From the NCBI GenBank assembly GCA_020859965.1, contig JAJBVF010000275.1:1-6525 (forward strand): a stretch of DNA of 6,525 nucleotides, written 5' to 3'. A program made the position numbers and the translations under genes. Below the pieces are notes generated by a model. That model saw only the letters and a program-made list of their open reading frames with translations, did no database searches and was not told where the DNA came from. This document shows positions 1-4,875 of this stretch, piece by piece; position 1 is the first letter of the stretch; the number at the start of each line of letters is the position of its first letter. Source of the DNA: Clostridiales bacterium. GTDB taxonomy: Bacteria > Bacillota > Clostridia > Lachnospirales > Lachnospiraceae.

Positions 1-1417
1 GTGTAGCGGAATCGCCGCTTACATAGACAATTCTTTTGGGAGCAATTTTCAGCATGGTAGCAAGCACACTCTCTTCGCATCCCTTACGGGGCGGATCGAC
101 GACGATCACGTCCGCGTGGATTCCTTCTTTTTCATATTTCTCCGGAAGAACTTCTTCTGCTTTTCCGACAAAGAATTCTGCGTTTGTAATATGATTCAGC
201 TGTGCGTTCCGGCGGGCGTCGCGGATGGCATCCGGCACGATCTCGACGCCGTATACGGCGCGGGCATTCTGTGCGAGAAAAAGCGAGATGGTGCCAATCC
301 CACAGTAGAGATCCCAAACGGTCTCCTGCCCGGTCAGATCCGCATACTCGAGTGCCTTTGCATAGAGTTTTTCGGTCTGGCGGGGATTTACCTGATAAAA
401 GGACAGCGGAGAAATGTGGAATCGAACGCCTCCAATCGTATCCTCTATGTATTCTTTGCCCCAGAGCAGCTTCAACTGTCTGCCCAGAATGACATTGGTT
501 CGCTCACGGTTGATATTCAGAGAAATGCTGGTCATGCCGGGAATGGCACAAAGCGCCTGAACCAGACGATCGCTCTTCGGAAGAGCAGTTCCATTTATCA
601 CGATGCAGACCATAATCTGTCCGCATGATGAATTTTCCTGCTCTTTGCCAGATAATAAAACTTCTTTCGTCACACGGATCATCACATGCCGCACAAGCCC
701 CTTTGCGGTTCTCTCATCATAGGGCTCGATTCCGTAGGTTTCCATATGCTTCAGAACGATGTCAAGAATGGTTTTGTTAACCTCTGCACCGAGCAGGCAG
801 TCACGACAATCGATTACCGTGTGGGTGCGGCCCGCGTAAAAGCCCGCGATAAGTTTGCCGTTTTTATCTCTGCTGATGGGGTATTGTGCTTTATTCCGGT
901 AGCGGAAAGGATATTCCATCCTATGTCCCGCATCGCTTTGGGATGCGGGACGAAGGCCGCGCCCATTGTGCGAAGCACAATCTTCAATGGCGCGGCTCTC
1001 CATCCCGAGGATCGGTTCCATAGGCGGATTGGCAAAACCTCCGATACGCTGCAGATTCCCCAGCACTTTCTGCTCTTTGAAACGAAGCTGCGCTTCGTAT
1101 TTCATTTCCTGAATCTGGCAGCCGCCGCAGGACCGTGCGACCGGACAGGGTGCTTCGATGCGGTCGGGGCTGGGAGTAATGATGCGCAGAAGGCGGGCAT
1201 AGCCGTAAGTCTTTTTCATTTTCATGACCTTTGCCTCCACTACGTCTCCAATCACAGTATCTTTCACAAACAGCGTAAATCCCGCCCCTGTCTCAGCGCC
1301 AGCCGATTGTGAGGAAGAATCTGCCCCCACATGCCCAATGCCAAGTCCTTCTGTGCTGAAATCTTCAATTTTTAAAGTGATGATGTCATCTTTTTTTATA
1401 TCCATTTTCGCACTCAT
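1..1417 (-). CDS. rlmD: 23S rRNA (uracil-C5)-methyltransferase, RlmD/RlmCD (RumA/TrmA) family, 3'-truncated by window edge
   Basis: SAM-dependent methyltransferase expected to methylate C5 of uracil in 23S rRNA (U1939, possibly U747 as in Bacillus RlmCD). The frame is open for 472 codons from ATG 1417 to base 1. Seen in order: TRAM-like domain (about residues 8-80); iron-sulfur cysteines C91, C97 and C100 in CPVARSCGGC with C207 (or C204) in VIDCRDC; YRNKAQYP about 173-180; SFYQVNP 339-345; SAM-binding DLYCGIGTISLFLA 369-382; DPPRKGC 441-447. Oddities: a 28-residue in-frame insertion around 141-168 coded by a palindromic element; an Ala/Gly/Ser-rich loop near 31-46; and VSGDSAT at 466-472, where the family has VSC(D/N)xAT, so the nucleophilic cysteine reads as glycine. 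The start is uncertain: GGAG lies only 2 nt before ATG 1417, and an in-frame ATG at 1405 (codon 5) is possible. The family assignment is firm; activity is in doubt. The C-terminus lies beyond the left edge. Confidence 0.93.
   Translation of the reverse strand, partial: MSAKMDIKKDDIITLKIEDFSTEGLGIGHVGADSSSQSAGAETGAGFTLFVKDTVIGDVVEAKVMKMKKTYGYARLLRIITPSPDRIEAPCPVARSCGGCQIQEMKYEAQLRFKEQKVLGNLQRIGGFANPPMEPILGMESRAIEDCASHNGRGLRPASQSDAGHRMEYPFRYRNKAQYPISRDKNGKLIAGFYAGRTHTVIDCRDCLLGAEVNKTILDIVLKHMETYGIEPYDERTAKGLVRHVMIRVTKEVLLSGKEQENSSCGQIMVCIVINGTALPKSDRLVQALCAIPGMTSISLNINRERTNVILGRQLKLLWGKEYIEDTIGGVRFHISPLSFYQVNPRQTEKLYAKALEYADLTGQETVWDLYCGIGTISLFLAQNARAVYGVEIVPDAIRDARRNAQLNHITNAEFFVGKAEEVLPEKYEKEGIHADVIVVDPPRKGCEESVLATMLKIAPKRIVYVSGDSAT
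915..1005 (-). mobile_element. In-frame palindromic insertion element (two hairpins) with 7-bp flanking direct repeat, inside rlmD
   Basis: On the minus strand GGATGGA occurs at 999-1005 and again at 915-921, exactly 84 bp (28 codons) apart. Between them (922-998) lie two back-to-back hairpins. One has a perfect 10-bp stem, 925-934 with 942-951 (GTCCCGCATC/GATGCGGGAC, 7-nt loop). The other has an 8-bp stem, 956-963 with 989-996 (GCCGCGCC/GGCGCGGC), continued by 965-968 with 985-988, plus an alternative inner stem TTGTGC-GAA-GCACAA at 966-980. Removing 84 bp restores ILGMEYPFRYRNK, matching the uninterrupted form of this family (Bacillus has LGMEDPWNYRNK). I read this as a small non-autonomous palindromic element with a target-site duplication. 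No transposase is visible, and its repetition elsewhere in the genome cannot be tested here. Confidence 0.75.
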
Positions 1418-1466
1418 TTCTCCATTTATGTTCGTACCTGTTTTTCTTTCCGGCGGAAATAATCAT

Positions 1467-1488
1467 GCGCACCCGGTTAAGGATGCGC
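1467..1488 (-). terminator. Stem-loop between yhaM and rlmD (possible weak terminator or attenuator)
   Basis: In the minus-strand transcript, GCGCATCC at 1481-1488 pairs with GGGTGCGC at 1467-1474 around a 6-nt loop (8 bp, one G-U pair). It lies 15 bp after the yhaM stop and 50 bp before the rlmD start. The following bases (ATGATTATTT) are only moderately T-rich, so termination would be partial at best. A processing or mRNA-stability role is equally possible. Confidence 0.4.
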
Positions 1489-1503
1489 AAATCATTTCTT
1501 TCA

Positions 1504-2451
1504 TCAGAATTCGGACGTCTTCCTCAGATTGGACTCAAAGAGTCGGTTATAACCGAGCCAGTCGTTGTTGTCTCCGGCATTTTTCAGAACTTCGCGCATG
1601 GTTTCAAGCTTAGCGTCAGTGTCGTCCGCGTAATTGAGTGCCAATGCCTCGGCAAGCGCAGGCTTTTTGGGAGAACCGTATTCGAGCTCGCCATGATGAG
1701 CCAGGATACAGTGCTGCAGCTCGCTCATCAGCTTTTTGGGGAAGCCTTTGATGTGGCGGCAGCCGAAGCCGACAAGCTCACTGCCCATCACGATATGCCC
1801 CAAAAGCTGGCCGTCGTCGGTATAATCATTTTCCGGGAAGTTGGATATTTCCTTTAATTTCCCGACATCATGGAACAGTGCCGCGGTAAATAAAAGGTCT
1901 TTCCGGAGATAGGGATACTGCTTTACATAGAAGTCACAGAGCTTCACAACACCGAGTGTGTGTTCCAGCAGGCCGCCGACGAAGCTGTGGTGTACCGTCT
2001 TGGCTGCGGAATGATTTTTGAAGGCAGAGATAAAGGCTTCATTGTCCACAAAATAAATCTGAATCAGCTTTTGCAGATAAGGATTCTCTACCTGGCGCAT
2101 ATAGCCCATCAGTTCCTCATACATTTCATCAATATTTTTCTCGCTGACCGGAAGATAATCCGCTGCGACATATTCGGACTCCTGCGCTTTGCGGGCACGG
2201 CGGATGCTCATCTGCAGCGTGCCCTGAAAATTAGAAATATCGCCGCTCACAAAGATATAATCCAGCACTCCGAACTCTTCGATCCCGGATGAATTCGGAT
2301 CCCAGATCTTCGCGTCTATCGTGCCCGTTTTGTCCTGCAAAACTACGTTTTCATAAATTTTCCCATTTTTCGCGGTCGCGGACTGTTTGTATTTACACAG
2401 ATAAATCTCATTTATTTTGTCCCCTTCGCGAAAGGTATTGATAAATTTCAT
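1504..2451 (-). CDS. yhaM: 3'-5' exoribonuclease YhaM family (OB-fold plus HD domain)
   Basis: Cytoplasmic metal-dependent exonuclease that trims RNA 3' ends (YhaM/CBF1 family). The length of 315 residues matches Bacillus YhaM (about 314). Residues about 13-85 form the nucleic-acid-binding OB fold (VVLQDKTGTIDAKIWD at 36-51, FVSGDISNFQG at 67-77). The HD-superfamily metal site follows: H164 in LLEHT, H194-D195 in ALFHDVGK, H219 in GHI, H252-H253 in AHHGELEYGSP, and D276/D277 with D279 in NYADDTDAK. All expected ligands are present, so it should be active. The start at 2451 is supported by GAGGAGG closely upstream. It follows the dCMP deaminase after 166 bp and precedes rlmD by 86 bp. The shared strand and RNA-related roles of yhaM and rlmD suggest, but do not prove, joint transcription. 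Confidence 0.95.
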   Translation of the reverse strand: MKFINTFREGDKINEIYLCKYKQSATAKNGKIYENVVLQDKTGTIDAKIWDPNSSGIEEFGVLDYIFVSGDISNFQGTLQMSIRRARKAQESEYVAADYLPVSEKNIDEMYEELMGYMRQVENPYLQKLIQIYFVDNEAFISAFKNHSAAKTVHHSFVGGLLEHTLGVVKLCDFYVKQYPYLRKDLLFTAALFHDVGKLKEISNFPENDYTDDGQLLGHIVMGSELVGFGCRHIKGFPKKLMSELQHCILAHHGELEYGSPKKPALAEALALNYADDTDAKLETMREVLKNAGDNNDWLGYNRLFESNLRKTSEF

Positions 2452-2527
2452 ACTTCCTCCTCAAAATCACATTCTGCATTTTTCGCGCACCGGCAAATTA
2501 CCCGGCTTCGAACATTGCTGGACGATC

Positions 2528-2627
2528 CGTTTACGCACAGCCAAAGCCTCTGCTTTTATACACAGCCGAAGCATTTTCTTTTACGCATTTCCAGTGTTTC
2601 TGCTTTGTCGCATAGCTTCATACGGTA
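2528..2627 (-). repeat. Degenerate tandem repeat with a 25-bp period, about 3 to 4 copies
   Basis: Between the deaminase and yhaM the plus-strand sequence realigns to itself every 25 bases: 2528-2552, 2553-2577, 2578-2602 and a much weaker 2603-2627 that runs into the last codons of the deaminase. Shared pieces include the CTTTTA(C/T)(G/A)C opening, ACAGCC(A/G)AAGC in the first two copies, and TCTGCTTT ends. About one third of positions differ between copies. A 25-bp period breaks the reading frame, so this is not a coding repeat. No spacer-repeat alternation is seen, so it is not CRISPR. Function unknown. Confidence 0.5.
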
Positions 2628-3103
2628 ATCGATATTTCCCGGCCGCTCCTCTGATAGCGATAGTAGCGGACCCCGGCCGCGTCCATCATACGTTTGGATG
2701 AAAGAACCGATGGCGTGCCGTCGTATTTGTCCTCGTCGTAGACAACTGTTTTGATTCCTGCCTGAATAATAGCCTTGGCACATTCATTGCACGGGAACAG
2801 GGAAACATACAGCTTCGCTCCCTCCAGACTGCCGCCGCGATAGTTCAGGATTGCATTCAGCTCGCTGTGAACCACATACGGATACTTCGTATCTGCTTCG
2901 TCGCCTTCCCGATTCCATGGGAATTCATCATCTGAGCATCCCCTCGGAAATCCATTATAGCCCATCGACAGTATTTTATTGTCACTGCTGACGATACAGG
3001 TCCCTACCTGTGAGTTCGGATCCTTTGACCGCATGCCAGCCAGTTTTGCGACCGCCATGAAATATTCATCCCAGGTAATATAATTCTCACGTTTTCCTGT
3101 CAT
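2618..3103 (-). CDS. Deoxycytidylate (dCMP) deaminase
   Basis: Zinc-dependent hydrolase converting dCMP to dUMP, feeding thymidylate synthesis. 161 residues from ATG 3103. A longer start at 3142 is possible, but GAGGA lies 6 nt before ATG 3103, so the shorter form is preferred. Seen: WDEYFMAVAKLAGMRSKDP near the N-terminus, SQVGTCIV 31-38, GYNGFPRGCSDD 48-59, zinc ligand H79 and catalytic E81 in VHSELNAI, and zinc ligands C105 and C108 in PCNECAK. The arrangement closely resembles the eukaryotic DCTD and T4-type enzymes, including the GYNG segment. The only deviation in the core is HSE instead of the usual HAE, which keeps the ligand and the glutamate. Related cytidine-type deaminases (ComEB family) are the alternative name. 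No thymidylate synthase is in the window. The gene is divergent from the transporter. Confidence 0.92.
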   Translation of the reverse strand: MTGKRENYITWDEYFMAVAKLAGMRSKDPNSQVGTCIVSSDNKILSMGYNGFPRGCSDDEFPWNREGDEADTKYPYVVHSELNAILNYRGGSLEGAKLYVSLFPCNECAKAIIQAGIKTVVYDEDKYDGTPSVLSSKRMMDAAGVRYYRYQRSGREISITV

Positions 3104-3120
3104 AATGATTCCTCGATTCT
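3098..3120 (-). promoter_or_regulatory. Ribosome binding site deciding the dCMP deaminase start
   Basis: The minus strand reads CGAGGAATCATTATG, placing GAGGA 6 nt before ATG 3103. The longer frame beginning at 3142 has no comparable site, so translation most likely begins at 3103. Confidence 0.7.
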
Positions 3121-3160
3121 TTCTGTTCTGCGAAAATAGCAATCTGTTTTATCCTACGCT

Positions 3161-3189
3161 ATTCTATCACAAACCTTATCCTTTGTGGA
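3161..3189 (-). promoter_or_regulatory. Probable sigma-A promoter for the dCMP deaminase
   Basis: The minus strand carries TCCACA (3184-3189, 4 of 6 to TTGACA), a 17-bp spacer, and TAGAAT (3161-3166, 5 of 6 to TATAAT) directly preceded by TGA, giving an extended -10 (TGnTAGAAT). Transcription would begin near 3154, leaving a leader of about 50 nt that includes the ribosome binding site. Prediction from sequence only. Confidence 0.5.
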
Positions 3190-3221
3190 GTGTTTTATAA
3201 AGCAGATTCTTTTTCTTGTGC

Positions 3222-3251
3222 TTGACGAATTCCATTGTGTTGGTGTATCCT
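3222..3251 (+). promoter_or_regulatory. Probable sigma-A promoter for the AEC transporter
   Basis: TTGACG (3222-3227, 5 of 6) and TATCCT (3246-3251, 4 of 6) are separated by 18 bp on the plus strand, about 70 bp before the transporter start. Downstream, in the predicted leader, lies the inverted repeat ACGCA-N6-TGCGT at 3271-3286. GCGTATG also occurs twice, 22 bp apart (3261 and 3283); these could be an operator but are short. Confidence 0.45.
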
Positions 3252-3320
3252 TCTCTTTGCGCGTATGAAAACGCATGAGTCTGCGTATGTATGTGCGAAT
3301 ATGACAGAAAGGATTTTTTC

Positions 3321-4280
3321 ATGTTTTCTATTATTATCCTTCAGATTATCAAAATGCTTCTGATCCTGTGCATCGGCATTCTGTGCTGGCACATAAAGCT
3401 GATTGACGAACATACCAATAAAGGACTGGCGAATCTGCTTCTGATGGTCGTAAATCCGATCGTGGCGGTCATGGCGCTGCAGGCCGATTACAGCCCGGAT
3501 CTGGTGTCTGGGCTGTTGATTTCATATGGTCTTGGCATTGTGACGCATCTGTTTATGATCCTGGTCTCAAACCTGCTCATCCGTGAAAAGGGAAATAAGG
3601 ACTTTGCCGTAGAACGCTTCGCTGCCATGTATTCCAACTGCGGTTTTATCGGAATTCCGCTGGTGCAAAGTATCCTTGGCGATGAAGGCGTGCTCTATAT
3701 TGCCGCCTATATGACGATCTTCAATATTTTTTCCTGGACACATGGTCTCTCTCTGATGACGAAAGATTCCTCCGGGCAAAAGCAGTCAGATCATTCTTCC
3801 CGGTTCGCTTCGCGTGCAGCAGCGCTGTTGAAAAATCTTCTTACGCCGATGATCCTTGCCAGTGTCCTTGGTCTTGTACTTTTTTTCCTGCAGATTAAAT
3901 TTCCGCCCGTACTTGCGGATGCGCTTAATTATGTCGGAAATATGAATACTCCGCTCGCCATGATCATTGCCGGAGTCTCGGTTGCCCAGACAAATATTCC
4001 GGCTATGCTGAAAAAGAAGCGCATTTATCTGGTCACACTCATAAAACTGATCGTCATGCCGGCGATCCTGTTCCTGGTGCTTCTGGTCCTGAAGCTGCCC
4101 TCTACCGTCGCTTACACGCTGCTGGTTGCGGCCGCTTGCCCATGTGCAGCAACAGGCACAGCATTTGCGTTGAAATTTCAAAAGAATTACGCCTATTCTT
4201 CAGAGATTTATGCGTTCTCTACGCTCTGCTCCCTGATCACAGTCCCCTTCTTTGTATACATGGCAGAGCGGCTCCTGTAG
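3321..4280 (+). CDS. AEC (auxin efflux carrier) family transporter
   Basis: Integral membrane secondary transporter of the AEC/BART superfamily. Bacterial members move organic acids such as malate or malonate, or amino-acid-like compounds, but the substrate cannot be read from sequence. 319 residues from ATG 3321, chosen because AAAGGA lies 7 nt upstream; an in-frame ATG at 3291 lacks such a site. Hydrophobic segments fill the chain and fit about ten helices: roughly 3-23, 36-53, 61-85, 104-120, 124-146, 172-190, 210-224, 235-258, 261-285 and 295-314, with a polar loop near 148-168. Family marks are the N45-P46 pair, SNCGFIGIPL at 105-114, MNTPLAMIIAG at 208-218 and ACPCAATG at 272-279. It is the only plus-strand gene, with its own promoter and terminator, so it is likely monocistronic. 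No adjacent malolactic or decarboxylase gene points to a substrate. Confidence 0.92.
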   Translation: MFSIIILQIIKMLLILCIGILCWHIKLIDEHTNKGLANLLLMVVNPIVAVMALQADYSPDLVSGLLISYGLGIVTHLFMILVSNLLIREKGNKDFAVERFAAMYSNCGFIGIPLVQSILGDEGVLYIAAYMTIFNIFSWTHGLSLMTKDSSGQKQSDHSSRFASRAAALLKNLLTPMILASVLGLVLFFLQIKFPPVLADALNYVGNMNTPLAMIIAGVSVAQTNIPAMLKKKRIYLVTLIKLIVMPAILFLVLLVLKLPSTVAYTLLVAAACPCAATGTAFALKFQKNYAYSSEIYAFSTLCSLITVPFFVYMAERLL

Positions 4281-4290
4281 AGCCGCTCTG
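4264..4290 (+). terminator. Terminator-like hairpin overlapping the transporter stop codon
   Basis: Perfect 11-bp stem CAGAGCGGCTC (4264-4274) with GAGCCGCTCTG (4280-4290) around the 5-nt loop CTGTA. The stop codon TAG (4278-4280) spans the loop and the first stem base, so the last codons form the 5' arm. The following TATCCTTTATTCATTTTATC is T-rich but has no clean run. The hairpin is symmetric and could also act on minus-strand transcripts coming from the 56-residue ORF. Confidence 0.7.
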
Positions 4291-4483
4291 TATCCTTTAT
4301 TCATTTTATCCGCCATATACACATCGGTATGCTTCTGTATCTGCCAGCATACAGGTAAGTCTGCTTTTTCATCTGCTCACATTCATGTATGCCATTTTGC
4401 GAAAAAATCGTTTATATCGCTTGTTCTTCACGCATTATCCAGCACAATCTAAGCATATTATTTTGCGACAGCTTCTGAGGTAC
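4281..4483. other. Intergenic stretch between convergent genes, no gene seen
   Basis: About 200 bp between the transporter and the 56-residue small ORF, which converge here. It holds the downstream arm of the transporter hairpin and a 7-bp inverted repeat GTATGCT/AGCATAC (4327-4333 with 4346-4352, 12-nt loop). That repeat might serve as a second, weak terminator. Only very short ORFs without ribosome binding sites occur. Confidence 0.5.
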
Positions 4484-4654
4484 TCACTGCCGGATATAGA
4501 TTCCCTGAGATTCGATGAATTCATCCAGATCCGCAATCGTCTCCTCTGCCCAGGTTTCGCTGACGCCGTCTTCCGGTTTCTTCTCCGCGGCTTTTTCAGT
4601 CTGATTTTTTTCCTGCTCCTTTTCCAGTGATTTTCTTTCCAGTTCTTTTTCCAT
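4484..4654 (-). CDS. Small charged hypothetical protein, 56 residues
   Basis: Not a family I recognise. ATG 4654 is preceded by a near-ideal ribosome binding site (AGGAGGA at 4661-4667, 6 nt spacing), and the frame closes at TGA 4484-4486. Residues 1-29 are almost entirely Lys/Glu/Gln-rich (MEKELERKSLEKEQEKNQTE...) and should form a charged helix or coiled coil. Residues 31-56 are different in character: acidic with hydrophobic and aromatic positions, SETWAEETIADLDEFIESQG then IYIRQ at the end, suggesting a second amphipathic helix. There is no signal peptide or membrane segment. It is probably cytosolic and could be a partner-binding or regulatory peptide; this is inference. A weak -10-like TATTAT (4679-4684) lies just upstream, so it may have its own promoter rather than depend on the acetyltransferase gene. 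Confidence 0.72.
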   Translation of the reverse strand: MEKELERKSLEKEQEKNQTEKAAEKKPEDGVSETWAEETIADLDEFIESQGIYIRQ

Positions 4655-4660
4655 AAGTTT

Positions 4661-4667
4661 TCCTCCT
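4661..4667 (-). promoter_or_regulatory. Strong ribosome binding site of the 56-residue ORF
   Basis: The minus strand reads AGGAGGA followed by AAACTT and ATG. This is among the strongest Shine-Dalgarno matches in the window and is the main reason to accept the small ORF as real. Confidence 0.75.
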
Positions 4668-4763
4668 ATTATTTGTGTATAATATGGTTTTTGTGTTTTG
4701 TTCCTTCTGCTGCATTTCGCACTTTAATTTCGTTTATATTTTTCTATTGTTTTACGATCTGTT

Positions 4764-4874
4764 TTATGTTGCCTTTTCCGCCAGGTACATCATCATGATG
4801 TTGGTGTCAAAGGTCCCTACAGTAGATGATGCCTGCGGATTTCTTCGCACTTCGGTCTCTGGCATCATCATCAT
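4764..4874 (-). CDS. Candidate 36-residue ORF directly after the serine acetyltransferase gene
   Basis: Tentative. One base after the acetyltransferase TAA begins a run of four ATG codons, and the frame stays open to TAA 4764-4766. The product starts MMMMPETEVRRN and ends with FDTNIMMMYLAEKAT. The stretch is more GC-rich than the A/T-rich DNA that follows it, as expected of coding sequence, and the 1-nt spacing to the previous stop would allow reinitiation. Against it: there is no clear ribosome binding site, and the DNA also contains a 9-bp inverted repeat, so the region may instead be an RNA structure. No family recognised. Confidence 0.3.
   Translation of the reverse strand: MMMMPETEVRRNPQASSTVGTFDTNIMMMYLAEKAT
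4825..4869 (-). other. Inverted repeat downstream of the serine acetyltransferase gene
   Basis: GATGATGCC (minus strand, 4861-4869) and GGCATCATC (4825-4833) form a perfect 9-bp stem. Inside it, TGCG (4846-4849) pairs with CGCA (4834-4837) around an 8-nt loop, leaving an 11-nt bulge on one side. No T-run follows, so a standard terminator is unlikely. It could stabilise the 3' end of the acetyltransferase mRNA, or be incidental to the candidate ORF. Confidence 0.35.
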
Positions 4875-4875
4875 T

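Noticed and set aside
116..1312. Long plus-strand ORFs (170 and 208 residues) opposite the methyltransferase
   Set aside because: They are antisense to a frame rich in conserved family motifs, their proteins look like no family, and they lack ribosome binding sites.
1..1417. Treating the methyltransferase as a frameshifted pseudogene because only short minus-strand ORFs stand out there
   Set aside because: Direct translation from 1417 to base 1 is continuous for 472 codons; it merely runs off the window edge without a stop.
1415..1426. Three-codon leader ORF (ATG GAG AAA TGA) overlapping the rlmD start by ATGA
   Set aside because: It has no ribosome binding site of its own, and such short overlaps are common by chance.
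2492..2507. CCGG...CCGG inverted repeat between the deaminase and yhaM as a terminator
   Set aside because: The stem is only 4 bp and no T-run follows on either strand.
2528..2627. CRISPR array
   Set aside because: Copies are contiguous and degenerate with a 25-bp period; there are no unique spacers between conserved repeats.
4136..4630. 164-residue plus-strand ORF running over the transporter end
   Set aside because: It overlaps the transporter in another frame, crosses its terminator hairpin, and is antisense to the small ORF with the strong ribosome binding site. The composition (Leu/Phe/Arg/His mix) looks random.
4678..4683. Perfect TATAAT on the plus strand
   Set aside because: It lies in A/T-rich DNA, has no acceptable -35 at 16-18 bp, and no plus-strand gene follows; it points antisense into cysE.
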